NCBI GenBank assembly: GCA_902588255.1
Contig: CACIOK010000001.1
Location: 43,141-107,140, forward strand
Direction of reading: 5' to 3'
DNA from: an uncultured Pelagibacteraceae bacterium
GTDB lineage: Bacteria; Pseudomonadota; Alphaproteobacteria; Pelagibacterales; Pelagibacteraceae
DNA: 64,000 bases
The translations under genes and the position numbers were made by a program. The notes beneath the pieces were generated by a model. That model did not search any database and was not told where the DNA came from. It saw only the letters and a program-made list of their open reading frames with translations. Within the stretch, counting starts at the first letter, position 1; each line of letters opens with the position of its first letter. This document shows, piece by piece, positions 41,670-52,431 of the stretch.

Positions 41670-42422
41670 CTATTTTTTTTCTTTAGGAGCTTCTTTTTTT
41701 TCGGGTGTTTTTTTATCACCATCTTTTTTGTCTTTATCAGCTTCCTTCTTATCGCCTTCGGCTGCTACTTTTGTTTCTCCTTCAGCTCCTTCTGTGCCTT
41801 CAGCTCCTTCTGCACCTTCTGTTCCTTCTGCTGTTCCTTCCGCAGGTTTTTCTGGTTCTTTAATAATAGTTGGTGCCGCTAAAGTAGCAATCACAAAATC
41901 ACGTCCCTGAATTGTTGGAGTAACATTTTCTGGTAATTTAATTGAAGAGATTTTAAAACTATCACCAATATCTACACCATCTAAATCTATAATTAGTTCT
42001 GTCGGTATATTTTCTGTAGGACACTTTAATTCAACTTTTCTTCTTACTATATTTAATACGCCTCCTCTTTTAAGGCCAGGTGATTTTTCATTATTAATAA
42101 ATTTAACAGGTATTTCTAAAATTATTTTAGTTCCTTCAACAATTCTTAAAAAATCTAAATGAATTGGTTCATCTGTAAGTATGTCATATTTAATTTCTCT
42201 AGGTAGTACTTTTTGATCTTTTCCATCAAGTTTAAGCGCTAATACATTTGATAAAAAGTTTTCTTTTTCTAATAGAATCTTAATTTCTTTTTTAGAAACA
42301 GAAACCTTTTGGTTTTGATCTTTTCCACCATATATTATTCCTGGCACTATACCTTTTTTTCTTAACGCGCCAAGCTCGCCTTTGGTATTCGTATTTCTAA
42401 TGGTTGCTTCAATTGAATTCAT
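41670..42422 (-). CDS. rplY: 50S ribosomal protein L25/Ctc with acidic/basic C-terminal extension
   Basis: Ctc-type L25/TL5 domains; EGAEGTEGAEGE low-complexity tail. Confidence 0.93.
   Translation of the reverse strand: MNSIEATIRNTNTKGELGALRKKGIVPGIIYGGKDQNQKVSVSKKEIKILLEKENFLSNVLALKLDGKDQKVLPREIKYDILTDEPIHLDFLRIVEGTKIILEIPVKFINNEKSPGLKRGGVLNIVRRKVELKCPTENIPTELIIDLDGVDIGDSFKISSIKLPENVTPTIQGRDFVIATLAAPTIIKEPEKPAEGTAEGTEGAEGAEGTEGAEGETKVAAEGDKKEADKDKKDGDKKTPEKKEAPKEKK
41778..41843. repeat. In-frame tandem repeat encoding (T/A)EG units in rplY
   Basis: Repeated cctTCwgcT/gtt units, translated EGTAEGTEGAEGAEGTEGAEG. Confidence 0.75.
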
Positions 42423-42468
42423 AAAAAAACAAGGTTTTATAACTTAAATAAAAAATAACTCAAGAAGA

Positions 42469-43401
42469 TTATTTGAACAAGTCAGAAACAGATGTAGAAT
42501 TAGATATTCGTTTAATCGCTTCACCCATTAAGTTTGAAATTGATAGCACTTCAATATTGTTTGCTGTATTAGTTTTGCCTATGTTATCTATTGTATCAGT
42601 AATTACTAATTTTTTTATTATTGAGTTTTTAATTTTTTTAACTGCATCACCACTTAAAACGCCATGAGTTATATATACATATACTTCTTTTGCACCTCTA
42701 TCTTTTAAAGCTTTTGCCGCATTAACAATTGTTCCGCCTGAGTCGATGATATCATCAACCAATATGCATGTTTTACCTTTAACATTTCCAATTACATTCA
42801 TTACTTGGGATTTCCCTGGAGCTGGTCTTCTTTTATCAACTATCGCTAAACCAACATCTAACAATTTTCCTAAAGCTCTTGCTCTTTCTGTTCCCCCAAC
42901 ATCAGGAGCAACACAAATAATATTTTTACTTTTAATATTTTTTTTAATATGTCTAGCAAAGATTGGAGTTCCAAATAAGTTATCTACTGGTATGTCAAAA
43001 AATCCCTGAATTTGTCCAGCATGCAAATCAACGGTTACAACTCTATCTGCTCCAGCTTTAGTTATTAAATTAGAAACCAGCTTGGCAGATATTGAAGTTC
43101 TTGGAACAACTTTTCTGTCTTGTCGAGCATAACCAAAATAAGGTATTACGGCAGTAATATTTTTTGCTGAAGATCTTTTAAGAGCATCTATACATAATAA
43201 TAATTCCATTAAATTATCATTGGCAGGTGAAGATATAGATTGTATTATGAAAATACTATTACCTCTTATATTTTCGTTTATTTCTACGTAAATTTCTCCA
43301 TCTGCAAATTTTCTAATACTTGAGTTTATTAATTTTGATTTTAAATTTTTAGCAATTTTTTTGCTTAGGTTTTTATTACTATTTCCAGTTAGCAATTTCA
43401 T
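42469..43401 (-). CDS. prs: Ribose-phosphate pyrophosphokinase
   Basis: [36 protein letters not shown]. Confidence 0.97.
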   Translation of the reverse strand: MKLLTGNSNKNLSKKIAKNLKSKLINSSIRKFADGEIYVEINENIRGNSIFIIQSISSPANDNLMELLLCIDALKRSSAKNITAVIPYFGYARQDRKVVPRTSISAKLVSNLITKAGADRVVTVDLHAGQIQGFFDIPVDNLFGTPIFARHIKKNIKSKNIICVAPDVGGTERARALGKLLDVGLAIVDKRRPAPGKSQVMNVIGNVKGKTCILVDDIIDSGGTIVNAAKALKDRGAKEVYVYITHGVLSGDAVKKIKNSIIKKLVITDTIDNIGKTNTANNIEVLSISNLMGEAIKRISNSTSVSDLFK

Positions 43402-43410
43402 TGAGATACC

Positions 43411-44172
43411 CTAATTAATCATAATTATTGAAATATTTCTACCATAATCATTTTCTTTTTTATGTATAGATCTTCTTGCGCTAAAAAAGTTATTTTTGTG
43501 ATTGTAAGTATCTTTATCAATAATATCTATTTTTTTTAACCCCAAACTTTTCAATTGGTAGTAAACATACTTATTTAGGCAAAAATATGTTTTATTTTTA
43601 ATTTTTTTGAAAAAAATTTCATTTTTTTTACTTTGCCTTAAAAATCTGGTTTTAAAATCTTTCCTAATTTCGTAACTTTTTTGAGAAATACATGGCCCTA
43701 TCGCTGCAATCAGATTTTTTGATTCGCAGCCATTTTTTAATAGAAATTTTACGACTTTTTTGACAATTCCTTTAAATGCACCTTTCCATCCAGCATGGAT
43801 AGCAGAAACAATTTTACGATTTTTATCATAAATTAATATCGGGACACAATCAGCAGTTAAAACCCCAATAATTAAATTTCTTTGATTTGTAACTAAAGCA
43901 TCACCTGTGAGTTTTGTTTTATATTTTTTATAATTTTTGCCTAAAAAATGAAACTTATTACTGTGTATTTGATTTAATAAAATAAGCTTTTCGTAATAAG
44001 GACTAAGTTTTTTGCAAGCAATTTCAAGGTTTTTACTAACGTTTTTTTTGTTATCTGCAGATCCTATACCGCAGTTTAAACTTTTATATATTCCTTTTGA
44101 TTTACCACCTTTACTATTAAAGAATCCATGTTGTAATGCTCTATATTTTGAGAGTTTTTTAGATTTTATCAA
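43411..44172 (-). CDS. pgeF: Purine nucleoside phosphorylase / polyphenol oxidase family (laccase domain)
   Basis: LNQIHSNKFHFL, DALVTNQ...LTADCVPILIYD, AIHAGWKGAFKGI. Confidence 0.92.
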   Translation of the reverse strand: MIKSKKLSKYRALQHGFFNSKGGKSKGIYKSLNCGIGSADNKKNVSKNLEIACKKLSPYYEKLILLNQIHSNKFHFLGKNYKKYKTKLTGDALVTNQRNLIIGVLTADCVPILIYDKNRKIVSAIHAGWKGAFKGIVKKVVKFLLKNGCESKNLIAAIGPCISQKSYEIRKDFKTRFLRQSKKNEIFFKKIKNKTYFCLNKYVYYQLKSLGLKKIDIIDKDTYNHKNNFFSARRSIHKKENDYGRNISIIMIN

Positions 44173-45221
44173 TTTTTAAATCCTATTTTGAATGTTATAT
44201 TTTTTTTAGATACAAACATAACTTTGAATAATTTTCCCATTTCATTTTCGTCGATTAATTTTTTAATTCTAAAATATATATTTGCTTTTTCAGAAAATTG
44301 TAAATTTTTTGAAATTATTTCAGCCCTTTCTAATATACCTAGTTCTTGTAAAAAATTTTTTTGACTCGTTATTCCATTAACTTTTAATCCAAATTTTTTT
44401 ACAATTTTTTCAAAGAGTTTAAAGCTTATATCGTAAGATATATCAGACTTACCAAAGTTTTCTAAAATATTGCTCAGCTTATGTTTTGAAATAGATTTAA
44501 GAGTATTTTTCATTTTCTCATCCGTATACCCATAATCTATGATTAATATGCCCCCACCTTTATTTTTTATTATTTTGGAGATAAATTTCAAATACTTTAT
44601 AGAAGATGGTGAATATTCAATGAATTTTTGCTTATGAGATATTTTAAAACCAATCTTTTTTTCGAATTTTTTTATATTTATTAATTTATCTACAAATTTT
44701 GGTTTTTCTAACTTTGAAAATTTTACATTTTTTTCATACCATTTATCTTTTTTTTTAACTAACTGCTTTACAGGTAAAGCATCAAAAAATTCATTTGCAA
44801 TAAATATTGTTGGTAAATTTGATAAAGAACTTAAATTATTTATCCAGTTTACATTATAATGTTCTAATTTTTTTTTTTGTATTTTTTTTAAGTAAATACT
44901 TTTTTCTAAAATACTAATTTTACAAGATTTTTTTAGCAACGGGAATTTTTCAAATGTTTTAAGTATTTGCAAAATCATCTCTCCGTTACCGGCACCAAGC
45001 TCCACAAGATTAAATTTTTTTGGAGATTTTAAATTTTTCCAGAATAAAGCTATCCAGATTGCAATCATTTCAGAAAATAATATAGAAATATTAGGCGAAG
45101 TAATATAATCACCGCTTTTTCCAAAAGGGTCAACATTCATGTAATAACCAGACTTTTTATTGTATAAAGCTTCAAAAATGTATTTGTCTAGTGTGAAAGT
45201 TTTATCTTTTCTAAGCAGCAT
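44169..45221 (-). CDS. SAM-dependent methyltransferase, MidA/NDUFAF7 family
   Basis: FGKSGDYITSPNISILFSEMIAIW, VELGAGNGEMILQIL, ANEFFDALPVKQLV. Confidence 0.93.
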   Translation of the reverse strand: MLLRKDKTFTLDKYIFEALYNKKSGYYMNVDPFGKSGDYITSPNISILFSEMIAIWIALFWKNLKSPKKFNLVELGAGNGEMILQILKTFEKFPLLKKSCKISILEKSIYLKKIQKKKLEHYNVNWINNLSSLSNLPTIFIANEFFDALPVKQLVKKKDKWYEKNVKFSKLEKPKFVDKLINIKKFEKKIGFKISHKQKFIEYSPSSIKYLKFISKIIKNKGGGILIIDYGYTDEKMKNTLKSISKHKLSNILENFGKSDISYDISFKLFEKIVKKFGLKVNGITSQKNFLQELGILERAEIISKNLQFSEKANIYFRIKKLIDENEMGKLFKVMFVSKKNITFKIGFKN

Positions 45222-45984
45222 TATTTTTTTTTAAAAATAAACAAATTCCCAAAACAAAGAAGATAATGCTAAGAACCTGTCCTAAACTTAAATTAAAAAT
45301 AATATAACCGATTTGTACATCTGGTACTCTAAAAAACTCCATTAAAAATCTAAAAAGAGAATATAATATTAAAAAAAATGCAGAAATCAAACCAGGCTCG
45401 GTAAATATTTTTTTTGTATACATATAATTTAACAAAATAAATAATATTACACCTTCTAAAATTGCTTCATAAATTTGCGAGGGATGCCTTTGAATACTAT
45501 CAATAGCTAAAAATTTAACAGACCACAAAACATCTGTTTCTTTTCCGTAAAGTTCTGAATTAATAAAATTTGCTAATCTACCAAAAAAAATACCTATAGG
45601 AGCAACTAAAGAAATTAAATCTAAAAAAATAAATGCATTTATTTTATGTTTTTTACTATAAAAAAAAACTGCAATAATCACTCCAATCAAACCTCCATGA
45701 AATGACATTCCTCCATTCCAAATCATAAAAATTTCAGAAGTATTTTCTAAATAATATTTAAAGTTATAAATAAATACATAACCTAATCTTCCACCTATAA
45801 TGACTCCAAAGATTATGTAGATTATTGAATCATCAAATAAATTAAGAATTTTGTTGTCTTGAATTAATTTTTTTTTACAGTAGCTCCAGCCCAATACAAT
45901 TCCTAGAATATATGAAATTGAGTACCATTTAATTTGTAATGAAAAAAAACTGAATGCAACCGGGTCAAAATTGTTTATAAACAT
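45211..45984 (-). CDS. lgt: Prolipoprotein diacylglyceryl transferase
   Basis: GGRLGYVFIYN, MSFHGGLIGVI, GRLANFINSELYG, RHPSQIYEA. Confidence 0.96.
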   Translation of the reverse strand: MFINNFDPVAFSFFSLQIKWYSISYILGIVLGWSYCKKKLIQDNKILNLFDDSIIYIIFGVIIGGRLGYVFIYNFKYYLENTSEIFMIWNGGMSFHGGLIGVIIAVFFYSKKHKINAFIFLDLISLVAPIGIFFGRLANFINSELYGKETDVLWSVKFLAIDSIQRHPSQIYEAILEGVILFILLNYMYTKKIFTEPGLISAFFLILYSLFRFLMEFFRVPDVQIGYIIFNLSLGQVLSIIFFVLGICLFLKKNNAA

Positions 45985-46029
45985 TTTAATTATATAAATT
46001 TAGAGTATATTAGATTTTTAAAGGAATGT

Positions 46030-46281
46030 ATGTCAAAATCAAAATTTGTAATTGATAAATTGGCCAAATTATTTGAACAGGGACTTGTATCTTACAAAGA
46101 TTTAAGTGATGAAATTTTAAATATTCTAAGATCAAAAAGAGATGAGATAATTTTCAAGATGAAAATAACTAGTAAAGAAGAAACAGAAGTACAAAATAGA
46201 AGAATTGAAAATTTAGAAAAAAAATTAGAAAAAATTGAAAAGAGTATTAAAGTAAAATCTAAAAGGGGAAAAAAACTTTAA
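46030..46281 (+). CDS. Accessory factor UbiK family protein
   Basis: 83 aa BMFP-type coiled-coil protein. Confidence 0.75.
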   Translation: MSKSKFVIDKLAKLFEQGLVSYKDLSDEILNILRSKRDEIIFKMKITSKEETEVQNRRIENLEKKLEKIEKSIKVKSKRGKKL

Positions 46282-47572
46282 CTCTTAGTCCTTTCATTGG
46301 CGATATATCCAAGGTTATATTTCCCCCATGAGATCTAATAATGTCCGATGCAATTGATAAACCAAGACCAACACTTGATTTTGAGTCTCCTCGACTTTTA
46401 TTTATTTTGTAAAATGGTTTAAATACGTTTTCATGCTCTTTTTTATCTATTCCTGGTCCATTGTCATCAATAATTATAATGTTATGATTATTACTTTTTG
46501 TTAGTTGGATATGAACTTTATTCGCATATTTAATACTATTATCAATTAAATTATTTATACATCTTATTACTAAGTTTTTTCTACCATCCATAAATATATT
46601 TTTGTTGATTTCTGAGCTTATATTTTTATTTTCATATTTTTTAATAATATCAATTATTAAATTGGTTAAATTGAAATTTTCATTCTTTTCTAAAGAGCGA
46701 GAGCTTGCAAACTGTAAATACTCATTAAGCATTTTTTCCATTTCTGAGACATCATTTGATAATTTCTTTGAAATTTCTTTGTCTTTGATTAATGCAAGCT
46801 GTAATTTCATTCTTGTTAAAGGAGTTCTAAGGTCGTGGCTAATTCCAGATAACATTTCCGATCTTTGGTTTAAATGTTTCATTATCCTTTTTCTCATTTT
46901 ATCAAATTCGTATCCAGCTTGTCTAATTTCTAAAGCACCAGATGGTCTAAATTCATCAACATTTTCACCCCTACCAAATTTTGCTGAAGCTTTAGCTAAA
47001 TTGATAATTGGTCTGGTTTGATTTTTTAAAAATATTAGAGCAATTATAATTAATAAAAAGGCTGGAAAAGTTATCCACATGGCAAAAATTCTTGCCGAGG
47101 AGTTTGTTACTCTATCCTTAGGAACAATGAATTGAAAATATCCATTTAAATATTTTATTTTTAAATCAATTAATTCTTTCATAGAAGTTGTATCGAACCA
47201 ATGGCCAGCAAACTGAGATTTAAGTTCTCTTCTTAACGTTCTATCCATTGGACTAAACCATCTTTCATGATCATCTTTTGGCAAAGCTTTGTGAGGAAAA
47301 TATTTAACTTTTAAATTATGCGCCTCTGAAAAAAGATTCGTTAAAGAGTCTTTATTGTATTGCTCGTTATCGTATGCATCTATAAAAAACTTAATTTCAC
47401 CTACAAGAGCTCTTGTCATTCCTTTATTAGTTTTTATCCAAAGACTATCAAAAAAAACTATGGAGATTATTATTTGCAAGATAATAATTGGAGTCGCAAC
47501 AATAAGTAAAGCTCTGTAAAATAATTGTTTTGGCAGTAAATTTTTTATGAACTTATTCAACCCATAAAACAT
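46259..47572 (-). CDS. EnvZ-like sensor histidine kinase
   Basis: Two TM, HAMP, H-box MLSGISHDLRTPLTRMKLQL, IIIDDNGPGIDKKE, GLGLSIASDI. Confidence 0.93.
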   Translation of the reverse strand: MFYGLNKFIKNLLPKQLFYRALLIVATPIIILQIIISIVFFDSLWIKTNKGMTRALVGEIKFFIDAYDNEQYNKDSLTNLFSEAHNLKVKYFPHKALPKDDHERWFSPMDRTLRRELKSQFAGHWFDTTSMKELIDLKIKYLNGYFQFIVPKDRVTNSSARIFAMWITFPAFLLIIIALIFLKNQTRPIINLAKASAKFGRGENVDEFRPSGALEIRQAGYEFDKMRKRIMKHLNQRSEMLSGISHDLRTPLTRMKLQLALIKDKEISKKLSNDVSEMEKMLNEYLQFASSRSLEKNENFNLTNLIIDIIKKYENKNISSEINKNIFMDGRKNLVIRCINNLIDNSIKYANKVHIQLTKSNNHNIIIIDDNGPGIDKKEHENVFKPFYKINKSRGDSKSSVGLGLSIASDIIRSHGGNITLDISPMKGLRVKVFFPF

Positions 47573-48230
47573 AACCAGCTCCTCTTATTGTTTGAAGATA
47601 TTTTGGATTTTTTGGATCAATTTCAATTTTTTTTCTAAGTCTTGTTATTATAACATCTACCGATCTTTCTTTATCAATGTTAATTAAGTTTCCAATGGAC
47701 TCCCTTGAAAAAGTTTCACCAGGTGCATTAATCATTTTTTCAAGAATGATTTTTTCAGTGTTGTTTATTTTGAATTCATTATTATTTTTAACAATTAGCA
47801 ATTTATTTAGATCGATTTTAATATTATCAAACTCCACGAATTTTTTCTGGTATTTGCTTTTGGTTTTATTTAAAATATTTTTTATTCTAAGTACAAGTTC
47901 TTTTGGCTCAAAAGGTTTAGGTAGATAATCATCAGCACCTATTTCTAATCCTTCAACTCTTTCTTCGGTCTCTCCTCTTGCAGTTAATAAAATAATAGGA
48001 GTATTAATTTTTTCTTTATTTTCTATTGTAAACTCCAATCCACTTTTTCCAGGCATCATTACATCCAAAACAATTAAATCAAATTTTATGATAGAAGTTT
48101 TTTCTTTAGCATCCTCAGCGCTGATAGCAGTGGTAATTAAGTAATTATTTTCATTTAAGTATTGTTTAACTAAGTTTCTTATACCCTCATCATCATCAAC
48201 AACTAGAATATGTGCATCAAATTTATTCAT
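47553..48230 (-). CDS. OmpR-family response regulator
   Basis: ILVVDDDEGIRNLVKQYL, DLIVLDVMMPGKSG, winged-helix C-terminus. Confidence 0.95.
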   Translation of the reverse strand: MNKFDAHILVVDDDEGIRNLVKQYLNENNYLITTAISAEDAKEKTSIIKFDLIVLDVMMPGKSGLEFTIENKEKINTPIILLTARGETEERVEGLEIGADDYLPKPFEPKELVLRIKNILNKTKSKYQKKFVEFDNIKIDLNKLLIVKNNNEFKINNTEKIILEKMINAPGETFSRESIGNLINIDKERSVDVIITRLRKKIEIDPKNPKYLQTIRGAGYVLWVE

Positions 48231-48660
48231 TAATTATTTTTTTTAAAACATTATCAAAAAATAAAACTTCCTCTGATTTAGAACTTAAGAAAGCTTTATA
48301 AATTCTTTTTTTTTGTACAGAAAAAATTTCATTAAAAAGTTTTTGTCCTTTTTCATTTAAAAAAACATGTTTTAGTCTGCTATCTCTTTTATCTTTTTCA
48401 AAAGAAATAACATCAAGTTTAATTAAATCTTTCAAAATTCTGTTTAAACTTTGTTTAGTAACTTTGAGTTTTTTTAAAAGTTCAGAAACTGTAATTCCTT
48501 CATATATTGACAAAAGGTGAATAACCTTATGATGGGCTATTCCTATTGAATGCTTTTCTAAAACTTTTTTTGCATCTCCAAAAGACTCCCTGTATCCCAT
48601 GAACAGTTTTTCAACAAATCCTTTTAATTGATCATCTTTTAAATATAAAAGTTCTTTCAT
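48223..48660 (-). CDS. MarR-family transcriptional regulator
   Basis: VSELLKKLKVTKQSLNRILKDLIKLDVISFEKDKRDSRLKHVFL wHTH. Confidence 0.9.
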   Translation of the reverse strand: MKELLYLKDDQLKGFVEKLFMGYRESFGDAKKVLEKHSIGIAHHKVIHLLSIYEGITVSELLKKLKVTKQSLNRILKDLIKLDVISFEKDKRDSRLKHVFLNEKGQKLFNEIFSVQKKRIYKAFLSSKSEEVLFFDNVLKKIINE

Positions 48661-48675
48661 AATTGGTAAGTTATA

Positions 48676-48704
48676 TTGACATATTATAGATACAAAGATA
48701 TTTT
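48676..48704 (+). promoter_or_regulatory. Sigma70-like promoter for ilvE
   Basis: TTGACA-N17-TATTTT in the marR/ilvE divergent gap. Confidence 0.5.
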
Positions 48705-48724
48705 TTTAAAAAAATAAATCTTTA

Positions 48725-49606
48725 ATGATAACTTACGATAAAAGATCAGGTAAAATCTGGTATAATAATGAACTGGTTGATTGGGGTGATGTTAAACTTC
48801 ATGTTTTAAGTCACGGTTTGCATTATGCAAGCTGTGTATTTGAGGGAGAAAGAGTTTATGACGGGGCCATTTTTAAACTTGAAGAACATACATCAAGATT
48901 TTTCCACTCAGCAAAAAGAATGGGCTTTCAAATACCTTATTCAGAAAAAGAAATAAATAATGCCTGTAATAAAATAATTTCAGTTCAAAATGTTCAAAAT
49001 GGTTATGTTAGACCAGTTGCATGGAGAGGTAGTGAGATGATGGCTATTTCTGCGCAGCAAACAAAAATTCATGTTGCAATAGCAACTTGGGAATGGGGAT
49101 CTTATTTTGATCCTAAACTTAAAGTTGAAGGTATAAAATTAAATATTTCTAAATGGAGAAGACCTGCGCCAGATACAATACCTTGGGATACAAAAGCCTC
49201 AGGTTTATATATGATTTGTACTTTATCTAAACATGAAGCCGAACAGCAAGGATTTACAGATTCACTCATGTTAGACCACGAAGGCAATGTTGCGGAAGCT
49301 ACTGGAGCTAATGTTTTTTTTAAAGATAGCGAGGGAAGTTTGCATACGCCTACGCCAGATTCTTTTTTAGATGGTATTACTAGAAGGACAGTAATTGAAA
49401 TTGCAAAATCAAAAAAAATTAAGGTTATTGAAAGAAAAATATCACCTGATGAATTGTCAAAATTTGTTGGATGTTTTTTAACAGGAACAGCAGCCGAAGT
49501 AACCCCAGTTTCGTGTATTGATAAATATAAATTTAAAGTTTGTGATACAATTTTGGATTTAAATGAAAGCTATCAGGCATTAGTTAGAAAAAAAAAAGCA
49601 GCTTAA
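48725..49606 (+). CDS. ilvE: Branched-chain amino acid aminotransferase
   Basis: HGLHYASCVFEGERVYDG, DSLMLDHEGNVAEATGANVFF, GTAAEVTPV. Confidence 0.96.
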   Translation: MITYDKRSGKIWYNNELVDWGDVKLHVLSHGLHYASCVFEGERVYDGAIFKLEEHTSRFFHSAKRMGFQIPYSEKEINNACNKIISVQNVQNGYVRPVAWRGSEMMAISAQQTKIHVAIATWEWGSYFDPKLKVEGIKLNISKWRRPAPDTIPWDTKASGLYMICTLSKHEAEQQGFTDSLMLDHEGNVAEATGANVFFKDSEGSLHTPTPDSFLDGITRRTVIEIAKSKKIKVIERKISPDELSKFVGCFLTGTAAEVTPVSCIDKYKFKVCDTILDLNESYQALVRKKKAA

Positions 49607-50187
49607 TTTTTTTCATCTTCAGATATTGCGTGATCTATCCCTTTTATTATATATTCATAGCCTGTGTACAAAGTTAAAAATGCAGAAAACCATAATAAAA
49701 TTATTCCTATAGTTTGAGCATCATAATCTTGAAAATTTATTATTTTTTTTCCTGTTTCGCCTGTTAACAAAATTGCAATAGAAAACATTTGTAAGAAAGT
49801 TTTTAATTTTGCTAAGTTTGAAACTGGTAATTTTATCTGTCCTTTGGCTAAAAATTCTCTTAAACCAGATATTAAAATTTCTCTTGTTAAGATTATAATA
49901 GCTGCAATTACTTCAAAATTTTTAATTGTTCCATTCATTACTAAAAGTATGAGTGCAGCAGCAACAATGATTTTGTCTGCTATTGGATCTAAAAGTTCTC
50001 CTAGCTTAGACTCTTCTTGAAACATTCTTGCTAATAATCCATCTAGAAAATCAGTGAATGAAGCTATAATAAATAGAGCAAAAGGAATTACATCCCCATA
50101 TAAACCTGGAAGATAAAAAGAAAAAACAAAAATAGGAACAATTATTATTCTGCCGATAGTTAGTATATTTGGTATTTTTATTTTCAT
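49603..50187 (-). CDS. pgsA: CDP-diacylglycerol-glycerol-3-phosphate 3-phosphatidyltransferase
   Basis: CDP-alcohol phosphatidyltransferase motif DFLDGLLARMFQEESKLGELLDPIADK. Confidence 0.95.
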   Translation of the reverse strand: MKIKIPNILTIGRIIIVPIFVFSFYLPGLYGDVIPFALFIIASFTDFLDGLLARMFQEESKLGELLDPIADKIIVAAALILLVMNGTIKNFEVIAAIIILTREILISGLREFLAKGQIKLPVSNLAKLKTFLQMFSIAILLTGETGKKIINFQDYDAQTIGIILLWFSAFLTLYTGYEYIIKGIDHAISEDEKN

Positions 50188-50189
50188 AA

Positions 50190-52055
50190 TTATTCGTGAA
50201 AAAAATTATATATCTTTTTAGCAACTTTTTCTTCTACTCCCTCGACTGACTTAATTTCATCTAAGCTTGCAGATTCTACCGCTCGAGCTGATCCAAAGTG
50301 ATTTAATATGGCTCTCTTTCTTATAGATCCAATGCCATTAATTTGATCTAAAAGAGATCTACTTATTGCTTTTTTTCTTTTTGCTCTATGGGCACTTATT
50401 GCAAATCTGTGAGCTTCATCTCTAAGCCTTTGAAGAAAGAAAAGGGTAGGGTCGTTTTTTTCAAAACTATATTCTTTTCCATTATGAAAAAATTTTTCAT
50501 TTCCACTGTTTCTAAACTTGCCTTTGGCAATAGCAATTATAGGTATATCGTATAGGCCCAATTCGTTTATGGTATCTCTAGCTACAGAATATTGGCCTTT
50601 TCCACCATCTATTAATACCAGGTCAGGAAATGTTAGATAGTTATCTTTTTCTTGTAGAGCTCTTTTAAATCTTCTATTTAACACTTCTTTAATCATACCG
50701 TAATCATCTTTTTCATTTTTTTGTATTTTGATATTAAATTTTCTATATCTTTTTTTAACAAAACCTTCTTCACCGTAGGTTATCAAAGCACCAACGCTAT
50801 GACTTCCTTGAATGTGACTATTATCGTAAACTTCAACCAAGCTAATATTTGTTTGTAAATTAAATTTTTGTGAAACTTCCTCAAATAGATTTTTATTATT
50901 TTGGCTTTCATAAAGCTTTCTATTTAAACTATCTTTCGCGTTATTTAATGCTAAGTCTATAACTTTTAGTTTAGATCCTTTTTTTGCAACAGAAATATTT
51001 ATACTTTTATTTTCTTTTTGAGATAATGTTTTTTCAATTAATACTCTTTCTTTTATTTGGTGACTCAAAATAATATTTTGTGGTACATTTTTATTTTCAT
51101 AAAATTGAGCAATAAAAGAATTAATTATATTTTCTATACTTTCATCTGTGTCATGCTTTGGAAAAAAGGCCTGGTTTCCCCAGTTTTGTTTTGATCTATA
51201 AAAGAAAACTTGTATACATGTTTTTCCTGATTCTTTATAACCAGCGATAACGTCTGCCTCTACTAAATTTGCCTCATTAATTCTTTGAGACGACTGAATA
51301 ATATTTAAAGATTTAATTCTATCTCTTAAGATTGTGGCTTTTTCAAAATCAAGCTCTTCGCTTGCTTTTTCCATTTGATTTGAAAGATTTTTTTGAATTT
51401 TTCTAGATTTTCCCGAGACAAACTCTATTGCATCTTCTACAGTTTTTTTATAATCAACTTCATTTATATTTCCAACACAAGGACCTGAACATCTTTTAAT
51501 TTGATATAAAATACATGGTCTTTCACGATTTTTAAAAACTGTGTCATCACAAACTCTCAATTGGAAAATTTTTTGGATCATTTTTATAGTCCAATTTGCA
51601 GATCCAGCTGATGCAAAAGGACCAAAAAAGAAACCATCTTTTATTTTTTTACCTCTATGTTTTGTAATTTGAGGCCATTTGTCTTTGTTGCCTATATAAA
51701 TAAAAGGGAATGATTTATCGTCTCTTAAAAGAATATTAAATTTAGGTTTAAATTTTTTGATTAAATTTGCCTCTAACAATAAGGCTTCGCTTTCATTTGA
51801 TGTTGTAGTTATCTCAATCTTTTTTGTTTGAGATAGCATTCTTTCTGTTCTAATAATATGATTTCTTTCTGTTACATAAGATTTTAATCTATTGGGTAGA
51901 TTTTTTGCTTTTCCTACGTATAAAATTTCATTTTTTTCATTAAGCATTCTATAAACACCAGGTAATTTTGGTATTACGGGTAGTTCTTTTTTAATTACTT
52001 CTTTGCCAATATCAGACTTTTTCATGACTTCTTTTTTTAGAAATTTGAATCCCAA
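50190..52055 (-). CDS. uvrC: Excinuclease ABC subunit C (start probably at internal ATG ~52025)
   Basis: [45 protein letters not shown], HhH C-terminus. Confidence 0.96.
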   Translation of the reverse strand: MGFKFLKKEVMKKSDIGKEVIKKELPVIPKLPGVYRMLNEKNEILYVGKAKNLPNRLKSYVTERNHIIRTERMLSQTKKIEITTTSNESEALLLEANLIKKFKPKFNILLRDDKSFPFIYIGNKDKWPQITKHRGKKIKDGFFFGPFASAGSANWTIKMIQKIFQLRVCDDTVFKNRERPCILYQIKRCSGPCVGNINEVDYKKTVEDAIEFVSGKSRKIQKNLSNQMEKASEELDFEKATILRDRIKSLNIIQSSQRINEANLVEADVIAGYKESGKTCIQVFFYRSKQNWGNQAFFPKHDTDESIENIINSFIAQFYENKNVPQNIILSHQIKERVLIEKTLSQKENKSINISVAKKGSKLKVIDLALNNAKDSLNRKLYESQNNKNLFEEVSQKFNLQTNISLVEVYDNSHIQGSHSVGALITYGEEGFVKKRYRKFNIKIQKNEKDDYGMIKEVLNRRFKRALQEKDNYLTFPDLVLIDGGKGQYSVARDTINELGLYDIPIIAIAKGKFRNSGNEKFFHNGKEYSFEKNDPTLFFLQRLRDEAHRFAISAHRAKRKKAISRSLLDQINGIGSIRKRAILNHFGSARAVESASLDEIKSVEGVEEKVAKKIYNFFHE

Positions 52056-52431
52056 CAGATGAGCAGTCCTTTAAAATTTCCAATTTCTCAATCTTAAGAG
52101 TTATTTTATCAATTCTTTTATCTTTAAATAGTTCATCAAAAACGTCTTCTGCCAAGGTCTCTAAGAAATTGTAATGTTTATTTTTAACTAATTTTTTTAC
52201 TAATTTTACAATTTTGCCGTAGTTTACAATTGACTTTAAATCCCTGTCATTTGTGGGCTTTTTATCCTTATAATCTATTTCTAGATTAAATTTTACTTTT
52301 TGGGCTTTTTCTTTTTCAAATTCATAGTATCCAAGTTTTAAATCTAAAATTAATTCTTTAATTAAAACTTTTTTTTCGTAGTTAAATAAAGATTTACCTA
52401 ACTTAATAACTTTGAGATTACTTTTTTTCAT
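52012..52431 (-). CDS. Dihydroneopterin aldolase-like protein
   Basis: FolB-fold: [34 protein letters not shown]. Confidence 0.8.
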   Translation of the reverse strand: MKKSNLKVIKLGKSLFNYEKKVLIKELILDLKLGYYEFEKEKAQKVKFNLEIDYKDKKPTNDRDLKSIVNYGKIVKLVKKLVKNKHYNFLETLAEDVFDELFKDKRIDKITLKIEKLEILKDCSSVGIQISKKRSHEKV

